A stretch of 64,000 nt of DNA from an uncultured Opitutia bacterium (GTDB lineage: Bacteria; Verrucomicrobiota; Verrucomicrobiia; Opitutales; UBA953), in assembly GCA_903855995.1 (NCBI GenBank), contig CAIOAN010000003.1:62001-126000 (forward strand). The letters are read 5' to 3'. The position numbers were made by a program, and so were the translations under genes. Shown in pieces: positions 53,985 to 62,174 of the stretch; position 1 is the first letter of the stretch, and the number at the start of each line of letters is the position of its first letter. The notes under the pieces were generated by a model. That model was not told where the DNA came from and did no database searches. It worked only from the letters and a program-made list of their open reading frames with translations.

Positions 53985-55139
53985 ATGCTTAGAGCTATTC
54001 GCATTCGCCCCGGACGTCCCGTGCGCGCACTCCGGGGTCATCCCTGGGCTTTCCTCGGTGAAGTCGAGTTCGTCGGCGAGCCGCCGACCGACGGTGATTG
54101 CGTCGAGTTGACCGACCTCAAGGGCCGCTGCCTCGGCGCGGGCCTCTGGAACGGCAAATCGCAGATCGCTTGGCGTCGGTATTCGCGCCGGCCTGTCTCC
54201 CTCGACAGCCCGCTGCTCGAGGAGCTCGTGACGGCTTCCGTCAACCGCCGTGCCGGCAAGCCGGTGTGCCGCCTGATTTGGTCGGAAGCTGACAGTCTCC
54301 CGGGTCTCGTAGTCGATCGTTATAACGACTTGATCACGATTCAGGCGCTGACGTGTGGCATCGACCGCCGCCTTGCCACCATCATCGACATTTTACAGCG
54401 CCTGCTGAAGCCGCGCGAAATCGTCCTCCGCAACGACGCGGCCACGCGTAAGCTCGAAGGCCTGCGTCAGGAAATCCGCACGGTCTCCAATAAGTCGCTG
54501 GAACCCTGCTGGATGGAAGTCGGCGGGGTGCAGGTGCTCATCGACCTCATGGGCGGACAGAAGACTGGCACCTATCTCGATCAGCTCGATCAGCATCAGA
54601 ACGTCGCGAAGCTCGCCAAGGGCCGCAGGGTACTCGATGCGTTCTGCAATCAGGGCGGCTTCGGTCTGGCCGCCGCGAAGGCCGGCGCCACCAGCGTGCT
54701 CGGACTCGACCAGTCGGAAGATGCCATCACCGCCGCCCGCTCGGCCGCCGAACGCAACGGCCTGAACGCCACTTTCGAAGTCGCCAATGTCTTCGACTGG
54801 TTCACGGAACACCGCGAAGCTTCCTTCGATCTCATCGTCCTGGATCCGCCGCCTTTCGCCCGCAGCAAGGACGCCGTGGATGGCGCCCTCCGCGGCTACA
54901 AGGAATTGAATCTCCGCGCGCTCCGCTTGCTAGCCCCAGGTGGCATCCTGGCGACCTACTCGTGTTCGCACCGTGTCTCGGAAGAGATGTACCTCGAGGT
55001 CATCGAGGACGCCGCTTCGGATGCCCGACGTGAAGCCGTCATCTTGGAGCGCACTTCGCAGCCCGCAGATCACCCGGTGCTGCTGAATTTCCCTGAGAGC
55101 CGCTACCTCAAGGGTTTCATCATCGAGATTCGGGCTTAA
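53985..55139 (+). CDS. RlmI-like 23S rRNA (cytosine-C5) methyltransferase
   Basis: A 384-residue SAM-dependent methyltransferase with an N-terminal PUA-like domain (IRIRPGRPVRALRGHPWAFLGEV) and a central EEHEA-like region (DSLPGLVVDRYNDLITIQAL). The Rossmann core has VLDAFCNQGGFGLAAAKAGA and LDQSEDAITAARSAAERNG, with catalytic motif IVLDPPPFARSK and a Cys in TYSCSHRVSEEMY. This matches RlmI/YccW-type enzymes that modify 23S rRNA; the exact target base is not deducible. ATG 53985 is 3 bases after the LptF/G gene, so coupled expression is likely; ruvA follows after 30 bases. Confidence 0.88.
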   Translation: MLRAIRIRPGRPVRALRGHPWAFLGEVEFVGEPPTDGDCVELTDLKGRCLGAGLWNGKSQIAWRRYSRRPVSLDSPLLEELVTASVNRRAGKPVCRLIWSEADSLPGLVVDRYNDLITIQALTCGIDRRLATIIDILQRLLKPREIVLRNDAATRKLEGLRQEIRTVSNKSLEPCWMEVGGVQVLIDLMGGQKTGTYLDQLDQHQNVAKLAKGRRVLDAFCNQGGFGLAAAKAGATSVLGLDQSEDAITAARSAAERNGLNATFEVANVFDWFTEHREASFDLIVLDPPPFARSKDAVDGALRGYKELNLRALRLLAPGGILATYSCSHRVSEEMYLEVIEDAASDARREAVILERTSQPADHPVLLNFPESRYLKGFIIEIRA

Positions 55140-55169
55140 CTCCCGGACGGTTTCCGCTTTCATCGCTCC

Positions 55170-55775
55170 ATGATCGTCTCCCTCCGCGGCAAACTCATCG
55201 AAGCCGGCGTCCTGCGCGTCGTCATCGAGTCGTCGGGCGTGGGTTACGAGGTCAACGTGCCCGTCACGACCGCCGAGCGCCTGCCAAAACTCGGCGCCGA
55301 AGTCTTCCTGCTGATCCACCATGTCTTCCGCGAAGACGGTCAGGCCCTCTACGGCTTCGCCGTCGCCGAGGAACGTGAGTTCTTCAAACTACTCGTCGAG
55401 AAGGTCTCGGGCGTTGGCCCTAAGATGGCGCTCAATATTTTGAGCCGTCTGGCGCTGCCGATTCTGCGCGATGCGATTCTGCGTGGCGACGTTGCGTTGC
55501 TTTCCCAGTGTCCTGGCATCGGTAAGAAGACCGCCGAACGTCTCGTCATGGAATTGAAGGATAAAGTCGGCCTCGAAGGTGCGAGTGCGACGGTGGTCTC
55601 GACCTTGCCGGCGGCTTCTGCCATTGCGCCGACGCCTGCTTCCGATGCCATGGCCGCGCTCATTGCGCTCGGCTTTAAGCCCGTCGACGCCGAGAAGGGC
55701 GTGCGCACTGCGCTCATCAAGCTCGGTGCCGGTGTCAGTGCTGATCAGTTGGTGAAGGCGGCGCTCGGGCGCTGA
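55170..55775 (+). CDS. ruvA: Holliday junction branch migration protein RuvA
   Basis: A 201-residue RuvA: OB domain (MIVSLRGKLIEAGVLRVVIESSGVGYEVNVP), two helix-hairpin-helix motifs (VSGVGPKMALNILSRL and CPGIGKKTAERLVMELKDK) and the C-terminal RuvB-binding domain (DAMAALIALGFKPVDAEKGVRTAL). It binds four-way junctions and loads RuvB. ruvB is not in the window. Its TGA lies in the loop of a short hairpin (55766-55781) that borders a repeat array. Confidence 0.96.
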   Translation: MIVSLRGKLIEAGVLRVVIESSGVGYEVNVPVTTAERLPKLGAEVFLLIHHVFREDGQALYGFAVAEEREFFKLLVEKVSGVGPKMALNILSRLALPILRDAILRGDVALLSQCPGIGKKTAERLVMELKDKVGLEGASATVVSTLPAASAIAPTPASDAMAALIALGFKPVDAEKGVRTALIKLGAGVSADQLVKAALGR

Positions 55776-56004
55776 AGCCCGCATGAGAGGCCCGGAGGCC
55801 CAGAGGCTCAGTTGACCAGAGGGAATTAAGGTAGGGACGTGATTGCCATCACGTCCGTTCGCGCCGGAGTATGGGTAATACGTCCGGTCTTGGCTAAGAC
55901 CCGATGACTTTCGGCTTCGGTCTCAAACGGACGCGACGCAGTCGCGCCCCTACCCGATCCATACGGTCTTTCTGGGCCTCCGGGCCTCTGGTCAACAGGG
56001 CCTC
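55766..56004. repeat. Symmetric repeat array between convergent ruvA and dapB
   Basis: Order: hairpin CGGGC-GCTGAA-GCCCG with the ruvA stop in its loop (55766-55781); reversed gagcctctgggcctccgggc module (about 55786-55814); GGTAGGG composite 55830-55954 with stems ACGTGAT-TGCC-ATCACGT and GCGAC-GCA-GTCGC; and the same gcctccgggcctctggtcaa module in forward orientation (about 55977-55996), ending next to the dapB stop. The modules form an inverted pair around the composite. No gene. Confidence 0.85.
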
Positions 56005-56748
56005 TTATTTCAGCCCGAGCACGTCTTCCATGCCGTACAGGCCAGCGGGTTGGCTCGCCAGCCAGCGGGCGGCGCGGACGGCACCACGCGCGAAGATCTC
56101 GCGGTTGGAGGCCTTGTGCGTGAGCTCGAGGCGTTCGCCTTCGGCTGCAAAGAGCACCGTGTGGTCGCCCACGACGTCGCCGCCGCGGATGGCGTGCACG
56201 CCGATTTCGTTAAGCGGGCGTTCGCCGACGAGTCCGTCTCGGCCGTGCTTCAACGCGTCCTTGGTGAGCTGACGTTCTTCGAGGAGAATCTTTAGGAGCG
56301 TCTCGGCGGTGCCGGAGGGTGCGTCCTTCTTGAGGCGGTGGTGCATCTCGAGCACTTCGACGTCCCAGCGGCCCGCGTCGGCGAGCGAGCGTGCGGCCTG
56401 GCGGACGAGCGCGTTGAGAAGTGTGACGCCCACAGAGTAGTTGCCGGCCCAGACGACCGGCAGGCCCTTGATGGCGGCGTTGATGGCCGCCTTCTCTTCG
56501 GCGGTGTGGCCGGTGGTGCCGATCACGAGCGGCTTATTGTGCAGAGCACAGAGCTGCGCGACGGCGAGGGTTGCGGAGTGGAAGGAGAAGTCGATGACCA
56601 CGTCGGCGGCGCCGATGTGCGCGGCGAGGTTATCCCCCTGGTCGACGCCAGCGGCGATGACGGCCTTCTCGGAGACAGTCACGTTGGCGATGGCGAGGCC
56701 CATGCGGCCCTTGGCACCATTGAGGAGAATGCGGATAGGCTGGCTCAT
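56005..56748 (-). CDS. dapB: 4-hydroxy-tetrahydrodipicolinate reductase
   Basis: A 247-residue NAD(P)H enzyme of lysine/diaminopimelate synthesis. The nucleotide motif is ILLNGAKGRMGLAIANV, VVIDFSFHSATL lines the site and VIGTTGH is conserved. EMHHRLKKDAPSGTAETLL carries the catalytic His pair and Lys, and GEIGVHAIRGGDVVGDHTVLF appears here as NEIGVHAIRGGDVVGDHTV. ATG 56748 overlaps the dapA stop by 4 bases (ATGA), so translation follows dapA directly. Confidence 0.95.
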   Translation of the reverse strand: MSQPIRILLNGAKGRMGLAIANVTVSEKAVIAAGVDQGDNLAAHIGAADVVIDFSFHSATLAVAQLCALHNKPLVIGTTGHTAEEKAAINAAIKGLPVVWAGNYSVGVTLLNALVRQAARSLADAGRWDVEVLEMHHRLKKDAPSGTAETLLKILLEERQLTKDALKHGRDGLVGERPLNEIGVHAIRGGDVVGDHTVLFAAEGERLELTHKASNREIFARGAVRAARWLASQPAGLYGMEDVLGLK

Positions 56749-57677
56749 CGGAGGGAGGCGAGGGTGGCGTCGGCGACCTTCTCGACGAGAAGGCGGTTGG
56801 CTTCAGACATCTCGCAAAGGGGCAGGCGAACTTCGTCCGAGCGGATAATCCCGGCGCGCATCATGCAATGCTTCACGGGTACCGGGTTCGGTTCGACGAA
56901 CAGGGTCTTGAAAATCTCCGCGAGCTTATCGTGTAGCACCTTCGCTTCGGCGAACTGCTTCGTGCGGGCGAGCTTGGCGAGCCGGGCGACCGGGCCGGGG
57001 ATAAGATTGGAGGCGACGGAGATGATGCCTTGCCCGCCGACTTCGGCGAAGGGCAGGGTCAGGGAGTCGTCGCCGCTGAGGACGATGAACTCCGGATCCG
57101 CTTCGCGCACGAGGCGGGCGGCCTTGTCGACCTGACCGCCGGCTTCCTTGATGCCGATAATGTTCGGGTATTTCTTCCGGAGGCGCAGGGTTGTCTCGAC
57201 GGTGATCTCGATGCCGCAGCGTCCTGGGATGGAATAGAGGATAATCGGCTTCGCGGTGGATTCAGCGAGCAGAGCGAAGTGGCGGAACAGGCCTTCCTGG
57301 CTGGGCTTATTATAATACGGGGCGACGAGCAGAAACGCATCGGCACCGGCTTCGTCGGCGCGCTGGGTGAGGTCGAGGGCTTCGGTCGTGGCGTTGGAGC
57401 CCGTGCCGGCCATGACCGGGACGCGGCCGGCGGAGAATTCGACCGTCTTGCGGATCACGTCGATATGTTCGTCGTAATCGAGGGTGGGCGATTCGCCGGT
57501 GGTGCCCACGGCGACCAGGCCGTCGATGCCTTCGGTGATCTGGAATTCGACGAGCTTCTTCAGGTCATCCCACGCCACCGCTCCGTTGAGGAAGGGGGTG
57601 ACCAAGGCCGTATGGGCTCCCACGAAAGCGCGGGGGCCGAAAGGACGGCGAGAAGAGATGGAACCGGTCGTGGACAT
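56745..57677 (-). CDS. dapA: 4-hydroxy-tetrahydrodipicolinate synthase
   Basis: A 310-residue class I aldolase condensing pyruvate with aspartate semialdehyde. GTTGESPTLDYDEH is the substrate loop, LLVAPYYNKPSQEGLFRHF carries the Tyr of the proton relay, and IILYSIPGRCGIEI and the Schiff-base Lys in IIGIKEAGGQVDKAARL are in place. ATG 57677 gives MSTTGSISSRRPFGPRAF; a start nine codons upstream is less likely because it lies near the NHL-gene terminator. It overlaps dapB by 4 bases. Length (310) is slightly above the usual 290-300. Confidence 0.95.
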   Translation of the reverse strand: MSTTGSISSRRPFGPRAFVGAHTALVTPFLNGAVAWDDLKKLVEFQITEGIDGLVAVGTTGESPTLDYDEHIDVIRKTVEFSAGRVPVMAGTGSNATTEALDLTQRADEAGADAFLLVAPYYNKPSQEGLFRHFALLAESTAKPIILYSIPGRCGIEITVETTLRLRKKYPNIIGIKEAGGQVDKAARLVREADPEFIVLSGDDSLTLPFAEVGGQGIISVASNLIPGPVARLAKLARTKQFAEAKVLHDKLAEIFKTLFVEPNPVPVKHCMMRAGIIRSDEVRLPLCEMSEANRLLVEKVADATLASLR

Positions 57678-57731
57678 TGCGGCTGGATTGGACCCCAGAA
57701 ACAACCTCCCCCTGCTAAAAGAGACAAACCC

Positions 57732-57752
57732 AAAAACCCCGCCAAGCGGGTT
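57732..57752 (-). terminator. Rho-independent terminator of the NHL-repeat gene
   Basis: On the minus strand, CCCGC-TTG-GCGGG is followed by GTTTTTGGGTTTG. It lies about 10 bases beyond the stop of the NHL-repeat gene and upstream of dapA. Confidence 0.75.
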
Positions 57753-57761
57753 GAGCCCTGC

Positions 57762-58814
57762 TTATGGGGCCGGACCGATGAGGATTCGGTTGTTTTCCGT
57801 ATCCGTGACGTAGAGGCGGCCATCCGGTCCGATGCGGGCCCCGTGAGGGCGATTGAGCTGCGTGCCGGCCCAGTCGGAGCCGACGGTGGCGCCCTTCTTG
57901 CCGTTGCCGACAATGGTGCGAATCGTCTGCTTGAGGGGGTCGAAGAGGCGGAGGCAATGGTTCTCTGTGTCGAGGATCAGCACGTCGCCCTTGGCGTCCA
58001 TGGTCACGTATTTTGGTCCGTTCATGTGCGCTTCAGCCGCGGGTCCGTCGGTCGCCGGTCCAGGCTTGCCGGCTTTATTCACCACGACGTTGACCTTGCC
58101 GTCCTTGATCGCGACCAGCGCGTGGCCACCGCGGAGGAGCGCGAAGACCGTACCGTCTTTCGCCGTGCAGGCCGCCCGGACGTCGCCCATCGACGTGTTC
58201 AGCGCATCGTCACCATCCTTCGGGAGGCCCTTCTTGCCGTTGCCGGCGATGGTCGTGATGACCTTTGTGGCGAGGTCAATGCGGCGCACGCGGTTGTTGC
58301 CGATATCGGCGATGACCATGAATTTCCCGGAGGGGTCGATCACGCCGCACATCGGGATGTTGAACTGCGCCTTTTCCGACGGGCCGCCGTCGCCGGCAAA
58401 GCCGGACTTGCCGGTGCCGGCGAAGACCGTCGTGGCGTGCGTCTTGGGGTCGAGGCGGATGATGCGGTGCTGGAAACTGTCGGAGGCGTAGATGGAGCCG
58501 TCGGGCGCGATGGAGATATCATGCATACCGTTGTAGACGGCCGGCGAAAGATCCAAGAGCTTGGCGGGGGCGGGGAGCTTCGGGGCTTTGCCCATGCTGT
58601 TCCATTTTACGCCGGAGATATATTCGATTTTCCCGTCATGGATTTTAAAAATCTGGTTCGCGGGCTGAAACTCCACGCCGTAAGCGTCGCCCTTGGCGTC
58701 GAAGGCGATGCTGAAGGGCTCATGCAGGTCTTCGGCGCCGGGGAGTTTGACGACTTCGATGGCGGCGAACGCCGAAGCGGCGCAGGCGAGCAGGGGGAGC
58801 AGGCGGGTAAGCAT
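57762..58814 (-). CDS. Secreted NHL-repeat beta-propeller protein
   Basis: A 350-residue protein with signal peptide MLTRLLPLLACAASAFA. At least five NHL-like blades are visible, with the pattern D..G..YV.D..N..I...D: NGMHDISIAPDGSIYASDSFQHRIIRLDP, MVIADIGNNRVRRIDL, KYVTMDAKGDVLILDTENHCLRLFDP and RLYVTDTENNRILI at the end. Such propellers mediate protein or carbohydrate contact, and some act as lyases; no catalytic signature is evident. It stands alone, upstream of dapA with its own terminator. Confidence 0.88.
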   Translation of the reverse strand: MLTRLLPLLACAASAFAAIEVVKLPGAEDLHEPFSIAFDAKGDAYGVEFQPANQIFKIHDGKIEYISGVKWNSMGKAPKLPAPAKLLDLSPAVYNGMHDISIAPDGSIYASDSFQHRIIRLDPKTHATTVFAGTGKSGFAGDGGPSEKAQFNIPMCGVIDPSGKFMVIADIGNNRVRRIDLATKVITTIAGNGKKGLPKDGDDALNTSMGDVRAACTAKDGTVFALLRGGHALVAIKDGKVNVVVNKAGKPGPATDGPAAEAHMNGPKYVTMDAKGDVLILDTENHCLRLFDPLKQTIRTIVGNGKKGATVGSDWAGTQLNRPHGARIGPDGRLYVTDTENNRILIGPAP

Positions 58815-58863
58815 AGGTCGTTTGTAGGCCGAGGCTGGAGTTGTTCAAGTCCCGTGCGGTAAA

Positions 58864-59682
58864 ATGGTTCGACCTCGGGCCAGCCGCCACCACCTTGATC
58901 ATTCTCCCGTGCCTGCTTCGCTTCCATTGATCATCCGCGAGCTCGGCGGCACCGGCGCCCCGCTGGTCGTGCTGCATGGCCTGCTCGGTTCATCGCGCAA
59001 CTGGCAGTCCGCTGGCGTGGCGCTCGCGGAGCGCGGTCACCGCGTGCTGGCGCCGGATTTGCGTAATCATGGCTCGTCGCCTTGGGCAGACGACTGCTCC
59101 TATGCGGCCCTGGCCCGTGATGTCGTCGCGATGCTCGACCGCCTCGCCCTCGGCCCCGTGCACCTCGTTGGACATAGCATGGGCGGCAAGGCCGCGATGC
59201 GCGTCGTCATGGACCGCCCTGATCTCGTCGCTCGCCTGACGGTCGTGGACATCGCCCCGCGCGCCTATTCCGACCGCGTACGCGTCGAGTTCGCCGCCAT
59301 GAACGCCCTCGACCTCTCCGCGGTGAAATCGCGTAAAGATGCGGAGGAGAAACTTGCCGCGCAGGTGCCCGAGTGGGGCATGCGCCAGTTCATCCTCACT
59401 AATCTGAGTCAAGACGTCGACGGCCGCTGGCGCTGGACTGTTAATCGCGAGGCGCTGACGCACTCGTTGCCCGAGATCCTCGGCAATCCGCTGGCTGTTG
59501 GCGAAGTCTGGAGCGGCTCGACGCGTTTCCTGCGTGGCGGGAAATCGAATTACATCCGCGATGAAGATGTCGCCTTGATTCGCGTGCATTTCCCCCAGGC
59601 CGATGTCGTCACGCTACCTGATAGTGGGCACAACCCGCATTTCGAGGCGCGGGCGGGCTTCGTCGAGGCGGCGTTGGCTTAA
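58864..59682 (+). CDS. Alpha/beta hydrolase (YbfF/ABHD11-like)
   Basis: A 272-residue cytoplasmic hydrolase. PLVVLHGLLGSSRNWQSAG is the oxyanion region, RVLAPDLRNHGSSPW a conserved strand, HLVGHSMGGKAAMRVVM the nucleophile elbow (Ser), and DSGHNPHFEA holds the catalytic His. This matches YbfF-type esterases. The start is uncertain: ATG 58864 gives a histidine-rich extension of about 15 residues, and a GTG at 58909 gives a more compact protein. Its TAA overlaps the stop of the convergent gene in a TTAA (59679-59682). Confidence 0.87.
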   Translation: MVRPRASRHHLDHSPVPASLPLIIRELGGTGAPLVVLHGLLGSSRNWQSAGVALAERGHRVLAPDLRNHGSSPWADDCSYAALARDVVAMLDRLALGPVHLVGHSMGGKAAMRVVMDRPDLVARLTVVDIAPRAYSDRVRVEFAAMNALDLSAVKSRKDAEEKLAAQVPEWGMRQFILTNLSQDVDGRWRWTVNREALTHSLPEILGNPLAVGEVWSGSTRFLRGGKSNYIRDEDVALIRVHFPQADVVTLPDSGHNPHFEARAGFVEAALA

Positions 59683-60347
59683 CGCTTAGGCTTTCGGTCT
59701 AACCATTCGCCGAAGCGGTTCAAGCCGAGGGCGATCCAGACCAGGATCATGCCCGCCGCCGCTGCGCCCGTGATGAAGATGAATTTTGCGGACTCTTTGC
59801 TGAGCCACCACGGGGCATCCCGGCTGGCGGGCGCGGCCGTCACGATCAGCGGCGATTCGTCTTCCGCGACCATCATGATCCAGCGAGGCTTCGCGGCCGG
59901 TTTCGTTTCATCCACCAGCCAGAGAATGAACGTGTGCGGGCTCATCTCTGGAACGCGCAGGACGAATTTAGGATTCTCCGGGGTCCAGGTCCATTCGGCA
60001 ACCTCGAGCTTGTAGGACTTCGCGAGTTCTTCCGGCGTATGGCCGAGCGGGGCGGTCGGGTCTAATTGCTGCTCGGAGGTGAAGGCGGGCTCGCCTGCCG
60101 CCTTCACCAGGGGGACGGTGTCGTTCCCCGAGGATAGTAGGAAGAAGTTGTTCGCGGCCTCCGTCAGTTGGGTGCGGTTTTGAATCGTGAAGTTGGCCTC
60201 GATGTCGGCCGTCACGCGCAGCACGCACGAGCCGTCCGCCCGCAAGGTGAGTTTGGCGAGGAGTAGCTCGCCGTTATGGGCGCAAACGAGCAAGGGGAGC
60301 AGTAACGCTCCCCCTGTCAGGACCAGCTTTTTCAGGGTGCGAATCAC
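59679..60347 (-). CDS. Membrane-anchored periplasmic protein of unknown function
   Basis: A 222-residue protein with signal peptide (MIRTLKKLVLTGGALLLPLLVCA), a beta-rich periplasmic domain (residues 25-185) and a C-terminal transmembrane helix (FIFITGAAAAGMILVWIALGL) followed by a short basic tail. I do not recognise the domain. The start is GTG 60347, overlapping the stop of the upstream beta-propeller gene (GTGA), so the two are translated in sequence and may act together at the membrane. Confidence 0.75.
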   Translation of the reverse strand: MIRTLKKLVLTGGALLLPLLVCAHNGELLLAKLTLRADGSCVLRVTADIEANFTIQNRTQLTEAANNFFLLSSGNDTVPLVKAAGEPAFTSEQQLDPTAPLGHTPEELAKSYKLEVAEWTWTPENPKFVLRVPEMSPHTFILWLVDETKPAAKPRWIMMVAEDESPLIVTAAPASRDAPWWLSKESAKFIFITGAAAAGMILVWIALGLNRFGEWLDRKPKR

Positions 60348-61348
60348 TTACGATCCCAGCGTAGCACGCGGCCGAAAGTATTCCACTCCGTTTCGAGGAT
60401 ATTGCCCTGGCCGTCGAAGGTGATGCCGTGGGGCGAGGTCACGACGCCTTCGCGCCAGGCGGCGGGCTTTACGCCAGGGGTGTTAGTTTCCTTCTTCGTG
60501 CCGTTCGCGCCCGTGTTGTCGTTGACCCCCATCGAGGCGACCATCGCGCCTTCCTTATTCCAGACCGACACGCGGCCGGCGATTTCAGCGACGCACATCA
60601 GGTCGCCGTGGAAAGAGGCTGAGGAGGGGTAGCGCAGGCCGGTGTTGGCGATCATCTGTGGGTTGCCGCCGTCGAGGTCGAGGTGGAACATGCGGTTGTT
60701 GCCGCGGTCGAGGCAGAGCAGGCGGACCGGCGAGAAACGGGTGTCGATGAAGATCTTATGGGTGTTGGCGAAGGCTTTGCCGTCCACCATCTGGGTGGGG
60801 CCGCCAAAGACCTTCTTGAAGGCGCCCGTCTTATCGAAGACGAAGATCCAGCTCTTGCCGTAGCCGTCGACGATATAGATGTCGCCGTTGGGAGCCACGT
60901 CGCAGTTGGTGAGTTTGAGGGCGTTCACGTCGTTGCCCTTCTTGTCCTTGGCCTTGCCTTTGTCCGCCGGGAAGGCGTCGGGCTTGATTTCCATGACGAT
61001 CGTACCGTCGAGCTTGGCCTTGATGAAGCGCTGCTCGCCGAGGACGGCGCCGAAAATGAATTCACCTTCTGAGGTCGGGCGGATGACGAAACCGTGGAGC
61101 GACATCGGCAGGGGGAGGGTCTTCACGTATTTGCCGTCCTTGCCGTAGACCTGGAGGCCGGCGTCCTTTTCCTGGACGCTGACGTAGATGAGGCCGGCGG
61201 AGTCGACGGCGATCTCGCCGTGGCCGTTGCCGATCTGTTCCTTGCCGGGAGGCGTACCGAGGAAGTTGGGCACAAAGTCATATTTAACTTCGGCGGCTTG
61301 GGCGAGGGAGCACACGGCGAGGAGGGCGAGGAGGCGGAGGGAGGACAT
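60344..61348 (-). CDS. Secreted beta-propeller (NHL/6-bladed) protein
   Basis: A 334-residue protein with signal peptide MSSLRLLALLAVCSLAQAA. Blades with NHL-like features: NGHGEIAVDSAGLIYVSVQEKDAGLQVYGKDGKYVKTLPLP, NCDVAPNGDIYIVDGYGKSWIFVFDKTG, LLCLDRGNNRMFHLDLDGG, and GVVTSPHGITFDGQGNILETEWNTFGRVLRWD at the end. This resembles propellers encoded beside PVC degradative clusters. The open frame extends further upstream without family likeness; ATG 61348 is chosen. It overlaps the next gene by 4 bases and is divergent from the DUF1080 gene. Confidence 0.85.
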   Translation of the reverse strand: MSSLRLLALLAVCSLAQAAEVKYDFVPNFLGTPPGKEQIGNGHGEIAVDSAGLIYVSVQEKDAGLQVYGKDGKYVKTLPLPMSLHGFVIRPTSEGEFIFGAVLGEQRFIKAKLDGTIVMEIKPDAFPADKGKAKDKKGNDVNALKLTNCDVAPNGDIYIVDGYGKSWIFVFDKTGAFKKVFGGPTQMVDGKAFANTHKIFIDTRFSPVRLLCLDRGNNRMFHLDLDGGNPQMIANTGLRYPSSASFHGDLMCVAEIAGRVSVWNKEGAMVASMGVNDNTGANGTKKETNTPGVKPAAWREGVVTSPHGITFDGQGNILETEWNTFGRVLRWDRK

Positions 61349-61498
61349 CAGTGGGATTGGGGTTGGGTTAGGGGTAGGGACAGGTTTAGCAGGTGGCAAA
61401 CGGATTTCGGCAAGGTTTCTAAGGATTTCGGCATCTCTCTGGGGTTGTGTCCTTCGGGCACCGTCCCTAGCCCTGTCTCCACCCCCACCATCGCTCCC

Positions 61499-62116
61499 AT
61501 GAAATCCCTCCGTCTGCTCGCGGCTTTCGCCGCCCTCATCGTCTCGGCCTCCGCCGCCGATATCAAAATGGAGTCCGCCTTCAACGGCAAGGACCTCACC
61601 GGTTGGCAGAACGCCCAGAACAACGAGTTCTGGAAGGTCGTCGACGGCGTGCTCGTCGGCGAGAACAACGCCGCCAAGAAAGGCAACATGCTCTACACCG
61701 AAAAGGCCTACGCCGATGCCGTCATCGAGTGCGAGGTCCGCTTCTCGGGGAACATTGATAGCGGCATTATGATGCGCAAGGACGCCAAGGGTAAGAAAGA
61801 TATCCAGATGCAGATCGGCGTTTCTCGCTCTCTCAAGAAGGACATGACCTGCTCGATCTACGCCCCCGTGGGCAAGATTGGGTATCCCGAGTCCGGTCAG
61901 TGCAAGAAGCTCGAGCAGCTTTGGAAGAAGGATGCTTGGAATAAGGTCCGTTATCAGGCCAAGGGCGACACCTACACCGTCTGGCTCAACGGCGAGCAGG
62001 TCGTGGAATATGTCGATGCGAGTTGCCCCGCCGCCTACGCCATCGGTCTGCAAATCCACCCGGGCGTGGAAATGAAGGTCGAATACCGCAACATCACCAT
62101 CGGCGAGATCAAGTAA
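61499..62116 (+). CDS. DUF1080 (3-keto-disaccharide hydrolase-like) secreted protein
   Basis: A 205-residue protein with signal peptide MKSLRLLAAFAALIVSASA and one DUF1080 domain: FNGKDLTGWQNAQNNEFWKVVDGVLVGEN, FSGNIDSGIMMRKD, WNKVRYQAKGDTYTVWLNGEQVVEY and GLQIHPGVEMKVEYRNITIGEI. DUF1080 has a concanavalin-like jelly roll; some members hydrolyse 3-keto-disaccharides, others bind sugars. ATG 61499 gives a good signal peptide. A terminator follows. It shares the 150-base upstream region, which includes GGGGTTGGGTTAGGGG, with the beta-propeller gene, hinting at co-regulation. Confidence 0.9.
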   Translation: MKSLRLLAAFAALIVSASAADIKMESAFNGKDLTGWQNAQNNEFWKVVDGVLVGENNAAKKGNMLYTEKAYADAVIECEVRFSGNIDSGIMMRKDAKGKKDIQMQIGVSRSLKKDMTCSIYAPVGKIGYPESGQCKKLEQLWKKDAWNKVRYQAKGDTYTVWLNGEQVVEYVDASCPAAYAIGLQIHPGVEMKVEYRNITIGEIK

Positions 62117-62140
62117 GTCCGCCGTCCATCATCGCATACA

Positions 62141-62166
62141 GGCGCGGCTTCGGCTGCGCCTTTTTT
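62141..62166 (+). terminator. Rho-independent terminator of the DUF1080 gene
   Basis: GGCGCGGC-TTCG-GCTGCGCC followed by TTTTTT, 25 bases beyond the DUF1080 stop. The UUCG tetraloop and T-run are typical; one internal G/T pair is present. Confidence 0.9.
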
Positions 62167-62174
62167 GCGCCTCG

